This document shows, piece by piece, positions 42,101 to 52,467 of a stretch of 64,000 nt of DNA. The notes beneath the pieces were generated by a model. The model saw nothing but the letters and a program-made list of their open reading frames with translations. It was not told the DNA's origin and made no database searches. This stretch comes from Euglena gracilis (taxonomy: Eukaryota; Euglenida; Euglenophyceae; Euglenales): NCBI GenBank assembly GCA_039621445.1, contig CP154955.1, positions 11,334,241-11,398,240 on the forward strand, given 5' to 3'. The number at the start of each line of letters is the position of its first letter. Within the stretch, counting starts at the first letter, position 1. The position numbers and the translations under genes are program-made.

Positions 42101-42690
42101 TCACGGCACCAAAACAGCAACCAATAAGACAGCCAGCGCGCCACACACCCCATGCCTCAGTAACACGCCACACAGCACACGGAGCCCCTTGACGCAAGGC
42201 ACCGCACCGCGGAGGGCCCCGCATCGATGACACGGGCAGGCTGCTGTCCCTCCCTGCCAGGCGGCATCTCTCAGGAAAATCGGCCCCCCAAAAAGGCCCC
42301 AGCGAAAAGGATTGGCCCGGGCTTTGCAACCCACTTGGCAGGCCACACCATTGAGCAATGTGGATGGCACTTCAAAGACCTTCCGCCCCTTGTGATCACC
42401 GTGATTTTTGGGGACTTCAATGTTTTAGAAAATTTTCAATTTTTCAAAAAATTTTATACATTTTTCAAAAAAAATGTCATTATCAGCCTCCACGGAGAGA
42501 CCCCCAGGGCCATGGGGTGTCACGTCGGGCGGGGGAAAGGCCACCGCCTGCACCACATCCCACTGGATGATGGCGCCGTCCTCCGAGGCGGAGACCAGCG
42601 CCCCGTCCGCCGCCACCAGCGCGGTGACAGCCCGCTGGTGCCCCTCCAGCGTGAAGGCGGTGTGCAGCGTGGTGGGCGGGGCGGCGGGTG
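33169..42690 (-). CDS. WD40-repeat protein gene, multi-exon
   Basis: Exons in gene order: I 42524 to about 42690, H 41740 to about 41905, G 40584-40710, F 39539-39644, A 37867-37956, B 37631-37736, C 34462-34519, D 33970-34059, E 33178-33348 with a TAA at 33169. From H to E every junction is phase-compatible and each join restores a WD motif. Examples are SEHT joined to GPVTSLVV, EGHT to GPVRCLL and ADHAIK to VWSLTE. Blade cores are SASEDGAIIQWD, SGHDDGTVRFWD, SASADGTVRVWK, SGGDDHAIRCWS, SGGADHAIKVWS, SVGAENAIRIWS and SGGELNAIKAWT. Seven repeats would close one beta-propeller, a scaffold for protein interactions. The I-H join is unresolved, and further 5' exons may lie above 42.7 kb. I cannot name the subfamily. 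Confidence 0.8.
34520..37630. other. Long intron between WD40 exons B and C (intact gene)
   Basis: Matches the 24031-26901 intron but is longer. A segment of about 330 bp (TTTCACATGAAAA block through GACACCCAGGTTGAGATGC to GCAGGTGTTAA) occurs twice, at about 36376-36690 and 36690-36985, in diverged form. 36.3-37.65 kb carries many 1-4 bp deletions compared with 25.85-26.9 kb. Confidence 0.6.
38205..38816. other. Intron sequence between WD40 exons A and F
   Basis: No exon is recognised. C- and G-runs of 7-9 bases are frequent (about 38340-38520), which opens frames on both strands. Exon F splices over this region to exon A in phase 1. Confidence 0.5.
38817..39194. repeat. M1 palindromic MITE-like element, copy 1
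   Basis: About 378 bp. The ends are inverted: ACCATACAATTGCTTA at left, and at right TAAGCAATTGTCTGGC, whose reverse complement is GCCAGACAATTGCTTA. Inside are repeated AACCAGTCAGTCACT units, four C-run/G-run palindromes and a CCGGCGCC-TTC-GGCGCCGG hairpin near 39016. It lies in the WD40 intron. Confidence 0.65.
39645..40583. other. Intron between WD40 exons G and F
   Basis: No coding exon was found. It contains G/C-runs at 39680-39800, a TAATGGTAATGG-type short repeat at 40110-40190, and an A-rich stretch at 40440-40550. Confidence 0.5.
40925..41285. repeat. M1 palindromic MITE-like element, copy 2
   Basis: About 361 bp with the clearest terminal inverted repeats: left TCCGGACCATACCATTGCTT, right end reverse complement TCCAGATCATACCATTTCTT. 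It has the same internal order as copy 1: CAGTCAGTCACT units, a C/G palindrome, CCCCTTCGGCACCGGGTG, a C/G palindrome, then CAGTCAGTCACT. Confidence 0.7.
41286..41739. other. Intron between WD40 exons H and G
   Basis: The intron starts at the GTATGT donor below 41740. No coding exon and no repeat beyond short G-runs are seen. Confidence 0.5.
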
Positions 42691-42803
42691 GTGGCGGGGC
42701 AAACCGGAATGCAAAGCGAAGAAAACAGCGCCGCCATTGATGCGTTCATTGTGTTGGTTCAAGTTTTGGCGCGCTGCATGATATCACACACACACACACA
42801 TCC

Positions 42804-42898
<95 letters not shown>

Positions 42899-43092
42899 CT
42901 TATTATTATTATTCTTATTATTATATTATTATTATTATTCTTATTATCATTATTAATATTATTATAATTTTTATTATTATTATTATTATTTCTTATTATT
43001 ATTATTCTTATTCTTCTTTATTATTATTACTATTTTATTATTATTATTATTCTTCTTATTATTATTATTATTATTATTATTATTTATTATTA

Positions 43093-43132
<40 letters not shown>

Positions 43133-43133
43133 C
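42804..43133. repeat. (ATT)n microsatellite
   Basis: About 330 bp of ATT units with TTC interruptions, preceded by a short (CA)n at 42785-42800. Confidence 0.95.
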
Positions 43134-43326
43134 GCGTATTATTTCTATTCGGGGGGTGGTTCACCCCAGTGGGTATAGGTATAGGTACGCTGTTCCGCCA
43201 GGGTTCGGGACCTAGTTTATTGAGAGTGGCCAAACCCCAAACGGGGGGGGGGGTAGGTGTCGGAGCTTCGGTCCGACCGTCCCGGTAGGAGCCGCCACGG
43301 GCCAAAAAATAGGGGACTCCTAAGTA

Positions 43327-43571
43327 CTACCACCACCACCACCACCACCACCACCACCACCACCACCACCACCACCACCACCACCACCACCACCACCACC
43401 ACCACCACCACCACCACCACCACCACCACCACCACCACCACCACCACCACCACCACCACCACCACCACCACCACCATCACCACCACCACCACCACCACCA
43501 ACACCACCACCACCACCACCATTACCACCACCACCACCACCACCACCACCACCACTACTACTACTCCTACA

Positions 43572-43602
<31 letters not shown>

Positions 43603-43603
43603 A
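43327..43603. repeat. (ACC)n then (ACT)n compound microsatellite
   Basis: About 225 bp of ACC with rare ATC/AAC/ATT variants, passing directly into about 50 bp of ACT units. Confidence 0.95.
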
Positions 43604-44002
43604 AGGTACAAATAATAATAAAGAGTTTTTCCCGGGATATGACAGTCGGTCGACTCAAATCTGTGGACTTATGCATTTTCGGGGCCCGGCAGCCTGTGTA
43701 CACAGAGGTCAAAAAATCGATTTTTGAAAATTGCCCAAAACGGATGGGGAACTGCACAGACCCACCCGGGGACCCAAACCAACCATGGGGGACCCCCAAG
43801 TGGCCTGTGTACACCCCACATACCCCCGGCCCCTCCGGACCGTTTTTGGGCCCGTACGGGGGTGGCAAAAAGGGGTTCCCACAGGCCTTAGCCGTTTTTC
43901 AGCCTTCCGGGGGTCAAAAAATCGATTTTTCCAGAATTACCCAAAACGGATGGGGAACTGCACGGACCCACCTGGGAACCCAAACCAACCATGGGGGACC
44001 CC
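43604..44002. repeat. Direct repeat of about 100 bp, two units, 208 bp apart
   Basis: Two related segments at about 43708-43800 and 43916-44004 share CAAAAAATCGATTTTT, then CCCAAAACGGATGGGGAACT, then CCAAACCAACCATGGGGGAC. The second runs directly into the GCCGG satellite. No gene is recognised. Confidence 0.7.
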
Positions 44003-44362
44003 CGGGCCGGCGGGGCCGTGCCGGGCAGGGCCGGGCCAGGCCGAGCCAGGCCGCCGGGCCGCCAGACCGCCGGCCGGGCCGGGCCGTGCCGAGCCGGGCC
44101 GGGCCGGGCCGGGCCGGGCCGGGCGGGGCCGGGCCGCCGGCCGGGCCGGTCCGTGCCGGGCCGCCGGCCGGGCCAGGCCGGGCCGGGCCGGGCGGTGCCG
44201 GGGCAGCCGGCCGGGCCGTGCCGGGCCGCCGGCCGGCCAGGCCGGGCCGGGCCGGGCCGGGCCGGGCCGAGCCGGGCCGCCGGCCGGGCCGTGCCGGGCC
44301 AGGCCGGGCCATCCCGGGCCGGCGCGGGCCGGGTCGGGCCATGCCGCCGGGCCGCCGGGCTG
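44003..44362. repeat. GCCGG-type GC satellite
   Basis: About 360 bp almost purely of GCCGG/GGGCC units with GCCA, GTGC and GAGC variants. Frames are open on both strands by composition only. Confidence 0.9.
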
Positions 44363-44479
44363 GTCCAGTCTGGAAGGATGCTGAGGGACTGCCTCTCCTG
44401 GCCGGCCCTCGAATAGAAATAATAAACGTACCCCTTCATTTGCTTTAACAGAAATACCCACTGCCGTATGGCGCACTTG

Positions 44480-44493
44480 TTATTATTATTTTT

Positions 44494-44558
<65 letters not shown>

Positions 44559-44626
44559 TATCATTATCATTATCATTATCATTATCATTATCATTATCAT
44601 TATCATTATCATTATCATTATCATTG
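44480..44626. repeat. (ATC)n to (ATTATC)n compound microsatellite
   Basis: A short TTA start, then about 65 bp of ATC, then about 70 bp of ATTATC units. Confidence 0.95.
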
Positions 44627-44639
44627 GGCAATTTTGGCT

Positions 44640-44930
44640 TCCCGGAGGGGCCACTTCACTCTTCCAAAAACCAGTCACTCACTTTTTACGAGGAAACCAG
44701 TCAGTCAATTCCCACCTGGGGGGGGGGGGGTCGGCCACTCTGGAATACAAGGGAGAAATCTGACCTTTGACCACAAATGTGAAAAAAAGGCCAAAAAATC
44801 CGGTGCCTTCGGCGCTGGATCACTTTAGCAGTTTTTTTGCCGGGGGGTCCAGGCCAAAAAACAGTCAATCACCCACCCCAGAAGCCTTAGTGCAACTAAG
44901 GGGGGGGGGGTCGGCCTGTGATAAGTGACT
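44640..44930. repeat. M1-like element, copy 3 (divergent)
   Basis: Shares AACCAGTCAGTCA units, a CCGGTGCCTTCGGCGCTGG hairpin and G-runs with the other M1 copies. Clear terminal repeats are missing. It ends near an AGCCTTAGTGCAACTAAGG hairpin, whose exact reverse complement lies at about 56765. Confidence 0.55.
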
Positions 44931-45315
44931 GTATGCTCCAGACAGACGGGTTGCCAAAGGGGACAGGAAGCCATGGGCGGGGCAATATGGCATCCAGGCA
45001 TGTTGCTTAAAAGTTCAAGCTTCGGGGGAAAAAATGATACATACCGACCGACAAAGGTGGCTTCGTGGTGCTGTCCTCCACCGTCGTCCAAATTTCACAA
45101 AAAATTATTCTTGAGGAAGAATTTTTTTATTTTAGGCCATTTTTGGCCAATTATTCCCCACTTCAGGCCATTTTAGGGATAGCAGGTCGAAAAGTCATTT
45201 TAGGTTATCCCGGGCCATTTTGGGCCATTTTAGCTATAGGTGCCTGGGCAGGGGGAGGGGGAAAGGGAAAAGCAAGGAAAACCCAAGCGGTAAGAGAGAG
45301 AGAGAGGGGGGGGTT

Positions 45316-45511
<196 letters not shown>

Positions 45512-45543
45512 ATTGATAGAAAAGAAGTGATCAAGGTTCCACC

Positions 45544-47371
<1,828 letters not shown>

Positions 47372-47378
47372 AGGGCGT

Positions 47379-48170
47379 TTGTACGTGGGGCAGACCCAAC
47401 GAAAGGTCTGGAAGCGGACCAAGGAGCACTGGTGGAGCCGAGGGAGGTGCAGCGACGCCCTCCATGATGCGCTCTCCAACGACCCCAACCCATTCTCGTT
47501 CATCATGGTCCCACTGGAGAAACTCCCGCCACCCGACAGTTTCCCCCGGGCAGAGCGCACTGCCATCATCCGCCGGGACGCCCTGGCGCGGGAGCGCAAG
47601 TGGGTCGGTCTCCTCAATACCATGTGGCCACACGGCTTCAACGCAGCCTACCCAGGCTACCCAGTGAGCCGGAAGGTTTTGCAGCGCCGCCACATGCTCC
47701 CAAGCCAAGATCCCACACCCACAGCCGCCGGCGACCCTCCACCAAGCCCAGACCTCCCCAAGTGGCTAAAGCGCTGCCAAGAGGGAGACTCCAGTGCCCT
47801 GGCGGAAGCCCGAAAGTGGGGGAAGGCACAGCTGTGCTCAACCTTGGACTGGCTGCAGATGCACGTGCCAGACGACGATAGGCGAGCAGGCCACCTGTCG
47901 TTGGAGTGCAAGCTGGTGGAGCTCATCAAGGCCAAGCGGAAGGAGGCCCCAGAGAGGCAGTTCCTGAAGTTCTGCTATTCCAACAATGGTGCCCGATTCC
48001 TCGAGTTGCGCAAGGTCCTCCGACAAGAGGCGGTGTTCAAGCTGCACCCCAACCCCGATGTGGCCGCCGCGATCATGGTGTGCGACAAGTTCGCCACACT
48101 GGCAGGCCTGGCTGTGCAACTATGCGCGCGTGGCCGAAGATCTGGATCTGGAGGCAGCCCGGGCAGATGA
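47379..48170 (+). CDS. GIY-YIG endonuclease domain ORF (5' incomplete)
   Basis: A 263 aa frame opening at a TTG right after the (GA)n tract. Residues 2-18 read YVGQTQRKVWKRTKEHW, the YIG half of a GIY-YIG nuclease with its conserved Arg and His. Residues 71-88 include RERKWVGLLNTMWPHGFN, matching the family's conserved catalytic Glu (E72) and Asn (N88). The GIY strand should lie about 10-15 residues earlier, but that DNA is (GA)n with a TAA at 47370. It has been lost, lies in an upstream exon, or was replaced by repeat expansion. The frame stops at 48170; the protein clearly continues in the next frame from about 48118. The nuclease would nick target DNA to prime reverse transcription. Confidence 0.8.
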   Translation: MYVGQTQRKVWKRTKEHWWSRGRCSDALHDALSNDPNPFSFIMVPLEKLPPPDSFPRAERTAIIRRDALARERKWVGLLNTMWPHGFNAAYPGYPVSRKVLQRRHMLPSQDPTPTAAGDPPPSPDLPKWLKRCQEGDSSALAEARKWGKAQLCSTLDWLQMHVPDDDRRAGHLSLECKLVELIKAKRKEAPERQFLKFCYSNNGARFLELRKVLRQEAVFKLHPNPDVAAAIMVCDKFATLAGLAVQLCARGRRSGSGGSPGR

Positions 48171-51100
48171 TCTGGAGGGGTGCACGTGCCACACCGTGCT
48201 ACGCCGCCGCGAGCCGGCCTCGTTCCATGAGGGGCATGTGGTGAGCAACGAGTCGGACCTGCTCCGATGGTCCTACCTCCAGACACTCGCCGCGAAGGGC
48301 AAGAAGTTCCGCCTCGAGGGCCCTCCGGACTCCGTCCTCCACGACCTGCGGCGAGCGCTCAACCAGTACACAGAGTGGGCGGCGCGCAGCAACCCCACCG
48401 ATGCATCCTTCGCCCGCAAGCTCGCAACCTGGGCAGAGGCGGTGGAAGCACGGTGCTGTGCCAACTGGCAACGCTCAGCAGTGAAGGAGGACCTCGTCCC
48501 CACGGGGTTCCCAGGACTGTCGCAGCAGATCCGCGAGGCACAAAAGGAGCTGGTGTTCCTCCATGACGACCGAGCACCACACGGCTTGGTGTTCATCTGC
48601 AAGCGGTGGTACCAGAAGCAAATGGCGGCCTACCTCGCAGATTCCACGGTCTTCGAGGACGTGCCAGGGAGCTGGAGTGATGTCGTGGCGCACCTCAGCG
48701 ACATCAACAAGCGGCTCAGCTTCCCCACGGGTGCCGGGGTTGTGTACAACTATGGCATCTGGAAGCCTGCCAAGCAGAAGTTCCGGTTCATTGCCGGGAC
48801 CCGCAAGAGCCGCGACTCCAGCAGCGACACGGGAGCCATCGACCGCCAAGATGCCCCAAAAGAGCCTCCCAGGCAGCCCCTCTACGCCCTCAACAAGGCG
48901 TTGGTGTTGCTCCTGAAGCACATCGAAGGAGCACTGCGGGAGAAGGACGAGCTGCGGCAGCAGCACGAGGGCATCAAAGCATTCTGGGGCATTGACAGTG
49001 TGGAGTCTTTCGTCCGCATGGTGCGTTCACACTCCAAGGACATCCTGGCCGGAGGCTTGGAGACGGCAGACTTCACCACAATGTACACAGCCTTCACCTT
49101 CGACTCCATTGTCAGCCGCACGATGGAGTCCGTGCGCGAGGCGTGGGCGTTCATCCGTGACACCAAGACGCCAGTGGGCATCGACGCAAACACCGACCCC
49201 ACGCTCACCACGGGCGGCTGGTCCTGGGACGGCCTGGGCTACACAATGTCCGACCTGAAGGAGCTGGTGTCCACAGCGGTGAACAACAACTACACCTGCA
49301 ATGGGGGGAAGGTCCGGCGGCAGATACGCGGCATGCCGATGGGCCTCCCACCAGCCCCACAGCTGGCCAATCTGGCCTGTTACCCCGTGGAACGCGACCA
49401 TATGCATTCCCTCCCGCCTCAGCTCCGATCCACAGCCGTGTCACGGTACATCGATGACATCGTGCACCCGAGCACAATGCCCCTGCCCACCGCAGCAGAA
49501 TACGGCATGGAGTACAAGGTGACAGCCAGTGGCGAGTCCGTGGTGTGCCTGGGCGTGAGGGTGTACATTCTCACCCACAGCAACGAGGAGCGGGTGGTCC
49601 ACACCACCGTCCACGACCGGGAGGCAGACCACCCCCACCACATCGTGCGCTATCCGCTGGCCACCACCACGGCACCCACGGAGCAGCTGGGTGGTGTCAT
49701 CATGGGGCGGCTGGAGTTTGCCCGCATGGCGTGCAGTCACATGGGCGACTTCAAGCAGTCGGTGGCCAACGTCTTCCGCAACGCCATTTGGCGGGGGTAT
49801 TCACGCCGCCTGGTGCAGTCTGTGTGGAGCCGTTTCCTCTTCCAGCGCTGGCATGCCACCGACATCCGGGTCCGCGAGCTCCGCAGCTGGTTCTCCAAGG
49901 TGTGGAGGTGGCTTCTCACCGGCCCAAACCGCGCGCCGCCTGCCCCGTGGGCCACCGCCATACCGCTGGACCAAGCACATGCTCCCTCAACAGAGGATTT
50001 CCTTGCGGTGTTTGGATATCCTTCCGCACCCGCGGCCACAGAAGGCATCGACGACCTCCTGGCGGAAATGACTCCCCCTGCTTCACCGAGAGCAGGGTCA
50101 GACTCCGACGTGATGGAGGTCGACCAAGCAGCCCACGTGCGACACGGCAAGCAGCGGGTGCCCAAGCACGCACACAACCACCCACCCCCAGAGGCTCCAG
50201 GACAAGGTGAAGGAGAGGGTTCTGCGCGAGCACACCCACCCAGGGGGGCCGCACATCTGCCCAACGAACACCCGCCTGCTTCCGGCCAGGCCGGTGTTTC
50301 TGCTGCAGCCCCTCCGGGAATGTCCCCGCCTCCAATACAATGCTCCTCTCCCCAACCGGCGATGTCAGCCGCGGTCCTGATACCGCCTGGTACATCTGCC
50401 AACCTGCATGCTGGAGACGTCCAGGGGGGTGACGGCGACCGAGCCCTCTTGTGGGAGGTGGGAAGGGACCGAGGCCAGCCTGAGTCCACACTGGGGGACG
50501 CCCCAGTGTCTCTCCCGGCTTCCCCGCCCAGGCTGGCCTGTCGATCGCCGGCTTTTTTGGATCTTTCACTCCCCACCCCTGTCCTGGAGCCACTCCCACC
50601 CCCACCACCGCCGGGGGAAGATACCCCCTCCATCCACGATGGTGCATCCTCCCAGCACCACTCCACTACAGCTCCACCGGTGCCAGCCATCCGCGAGGTC
50701 TATCAGGAGCGGGTGGTCCTGGTGGACCGACCGGTGATCGTGGAGAGGCAGGTGCCCGTTCCGGTCCGTGAGCCGGTCTTCGTGGATCGCATCGTGGAGC
50801 GCCTGGTGCAGGTCCCAGTGCAGGTGCCCGTGGAGGTTCGGGTGCCAGTGCCGGTCGAGGTGCGGGTCCCCATTCCCATCTACCTCCCCACCCACCAACA
50901 GGGGCAACCCCCGGTCCTGGTGCAAAACGTGCAAGTCAATGCACTCATCAACGGCCCGGCACCCACAGGCCTCATCGAGGCCCCAGCCATCCCAGCCATC
51001 GAGGCTGCCAATCGCCTCATGCTGCCTGCCCCGCCGCCACAAGCTTTCCTCACCGAAGAAGAAGAAGAACAAGAAGACGATGACTCGTCCTCACAAGCCC

Positions 51101-51363
51101 CCTCCAAGAAGCGGAAGTACACCACTTTGAGCGAGTGGCCGAAAGAGTGGAGGGAAAAGTACGAGGAATGGAAGTCAGCAATGAGGCGCAGGCAGCCAGG
51201 CCGAGGGAAGGCAATGTTCTTTTCCTGGGACCACGAGCTGCAAAGCCAAGTCTGGGCCTGCTGCGGGCCACAACGGAGGGAGGCCATCCAGCAATGGCTC
51301 GACGAAGCAGCAGCCAGCCACATGGCCAGCAGCACCGCCCAGGAGCGCCAGTCACACGACTAG
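47986..51363 (+). CDS. Penelope-like reverse transcriptase with long C-terminal tail
   Basis: An 1125 aa frame; the first 45 residues are probably out-of-frame reading, and the true protein joins from the nuclease ORF near 48118. A Cys-Thr-Cys-His motif is at residues 66-69 (EGCTCHT) before GHVVSNESDLL. RT motifs: FICKRWYQKQM, then KQKFRFIAGT, motif A Asp362 in ADFTTMYTAF, motif B at 446 (QIRGMPMGLPPAPQLAN) and motif C Asp490-Asp491 in RYIDDI. After about residue 650 comes a Pro/Ser-rich tail, a valine/proline repeat (about 903-969), an acidic run EEEEEQEDDD, a KKRK possible nuclear signal and a Trp-rich end (WPKEWREKYEEW). Full RT motifs are kept. The tail has no family I recognise. Confidence 0.85.
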   Translation: MVPDSSSCARSSDKRRCSSCTPTPMWPPRSWCATSSPHWQAWLCNYARVAEDLDLEAARADDLEGCTCHTVLRRREPASFHEGHVVSNESDLLRWSYLQTLAAKGKKFRLEGPPDSVLHDLRRALNQYTEWAARSNPTDASFARKLATWAEAVEARCCANWQRSAVKEDLVPTGFPGLSQQIREAQKELVFLHDDRAPHGLVFICKRWYQKQMAAYLADSTVFEDVPGSWSDVVAHLSDINKRLSFPTGAGVVYNYGIWKPAKQKFRFIAGTRKSRDSSSDTGAIDRQDAPKEPPRQPLYALNKALVLLLKHIEGALREKDELRQQHEGIKAFWGIDSVESFVRMVRSHSKDILAGGLETADFTTMYTAFTFDSIVSRTMESVREAWAFIRDTKTPVGIDANTDPTLTTGGWSWDGLGYTMSDLKELVSTAVNNNYTCNGGKVRRQIRGMPMGLPPAPQLANLACYPVERDHMHSLPPQLRSTAVSRYIDDIVHPSTMPLPTAAEYGMEYKVTASGESVVCLGVRVYILTHSNEERVVHTTVHDREADHPHHIVRYPLATTTAPTEQLGGVIMGRLEFARMACSHMGDFKQSVANVFRNAIWRGYSRRLVQSVWSRFLFQRWHATDIRVRELRSWFSKVWRWLLTGPNRAPPAPWATAIPLDQAHAPSTEDFLAVFGYPSAPAATEGIDDLLAEMTPPASPRAGSDSDVMEVDQAAHVRHGKQRVPKHAHNHPPPEAPGQGEGEGSARAHPPRGAAHLPNEHPPASGQAGVSAAAPPGMSPPPIQCSSPQPAMSAAVLIPPGTSANLHAGDVQGGDGDRALLWEVGRDRGQPESTLGDAPVSLPASPPRLACRSPAFLDLSLPTPVLEPLPPPPPPGEDTPSIHDGASSQHHSTTAPPVPAIREVYQERVVLVDRPVIVERQVPVPVREPVFVDRIVERLVQVPVQVPVEVRVPVPVEVRVPIPIYLPTHQQGQPPVLVQNVQVNALINGPAPTGLIEAPAIPAIEAANRLMLPAPPPQAFLTEEEEEQEDDDSSSQAPSKKRKYTTLSEWPKEWREKYEEWKSAMRRRQPGRGKAMFFSWDHELQSQVWACCGPQRREAIQQWLDEAAASHMASSTAQERQSHD

Positions 51364-51651
51364 CACGAAGGCGCCAGGATCGGGGAGGCCGACCACCCTG
51401 GTCCTTGGCACCACAACCCGGAAGGCAACCCCCGAGGGCAGCCATCCAACCACCACTCCGGGCCCCACGCTCCCGGAGCGAGACAACACAACGTCCAGGC
51501 GGGCGGCAGGCAGCGTGGTGCCTGTGCCCCGCCAACCCGTTCCGCAGGGGAGTTCGCAAAGCGGGATATACCCCGGCCCCAAGCCCCTTGGCGACCCAAT
51601 AGGGAAGCGACCCGTGGGCACCGCCCTGGGGAGACAGAAAACCCCGCCGCC

Positions 51652-52109
51652 ATGAGATTTTTCAGACCCTCCCGCCCTGAGAGTGTGCAGGGCATCCAAC
51701 GCCAAAGAGAGGAAGAGGGTGCCGAGTGGACCCCTGTGTACGGCAGGCGAGGGGCAGCCGTGCACAAGCAGCTGAAGCGAATGGCAGAGACCATCGCTGC
51801 ACTGACCCGAGAACTCCAAAAAATGAAGGAAAATTTCGAAGAACGCCATTTTCGGGGGGAGTCAGTGCCCCCAGCCAACCAAAGGAGCGCCAGGGGAGAG
51901 AGTGGGGCAAACCGGGCAGGCCCCCCTCCGATCCCCGCACACCCCAACCAATGGGATGTGCTCCAAAGCCGCCGCAGCCGAAGGCAGCAGCGGCAACCTA
52001 GCCCCAGTGGGAGGGGGGAGGGTTCAACAACCACCGGAGGAGCCTCCCACCCCCCAAGGGACCGGCAAAGCCGCAAACCCGACAAAATGACCCAAACCAG
52101 CTCCCGCAG

Positions 52110-52202
<93 letters not shown>

Positions 52203-52467
52203 CCAGCAGCAGCGGCAGCTTTCCTTCCAGGAGGACACCGGGGGCCGTGGTGGTGGGCCAGTGATGACGCAGCGTAGTGAGCCGGCACCCCCGGTTTCGC
52301 TGTGTCGGAGGCCAGGCGGGGGACGCCCTGCCGTCACCACCCAGAGCACCTCCTGGAACGAAAACAAAGCAGCCTCCTCCACCTCCGACACACCCGCACC
52401 ACACACTCCCCATCCACACCAATCTGGAAGAGAGAGAGAGAGAATAAGCTCCGATTTCGAAACATAG
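51652..52467 (+). CDS. Second ORF of the Penelope-like element, coiled coil and poly-Gln
   Basis: A 271 aa frame, 288 bp downstream of the RT stop. A likely coiled coil (KQLKRMAETIAALTRELQKM, about residues 40-65) is followed by a Pro/Ser/Arg-rich part. A Gln tract of about 35 residues with Arg interruptions is encoded by CAG repeats at 52110-52223. It ends HPHQSGRERERISSDFET, running into the terminal GA tract. A coiled coil plus a basic low-complexity region would suit a nucleic-acid-binding or oligomerising accessory protein. No homologue is recognised. The reading across the GA tract argues that the stop at 52465 lies just outside the element. Confidence 0.55.
52110..52223. repeat. (CAG)n repeat
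   Basis: About 35 CAG-type triplets with CGA, CAA and CGC interruptions inside the second ORF, giving poly-Gln in the plus frame. Confidence 0.95.

Noticed and set aside
43217-43868. Poly-Thr, poly-Val and poly-Gly ORFs
   Set aside because: Translations of the (ACC)n array on both strands; no flanking coding sequence.
43731-44448. Gly/Ala/Arg/Pro-rich ORFs of 140-270 aa
   Set aside because: They are translations of the GCCGG satellite and open in several frames at once.
45041-45085. Possible short minus-strand exon ending at a GTATGT donor
   Set aside because: Only about 31 bp between a candidate acceptor and the donor, no recognisable motif, and no phase link to exon I of the WD40 gene.
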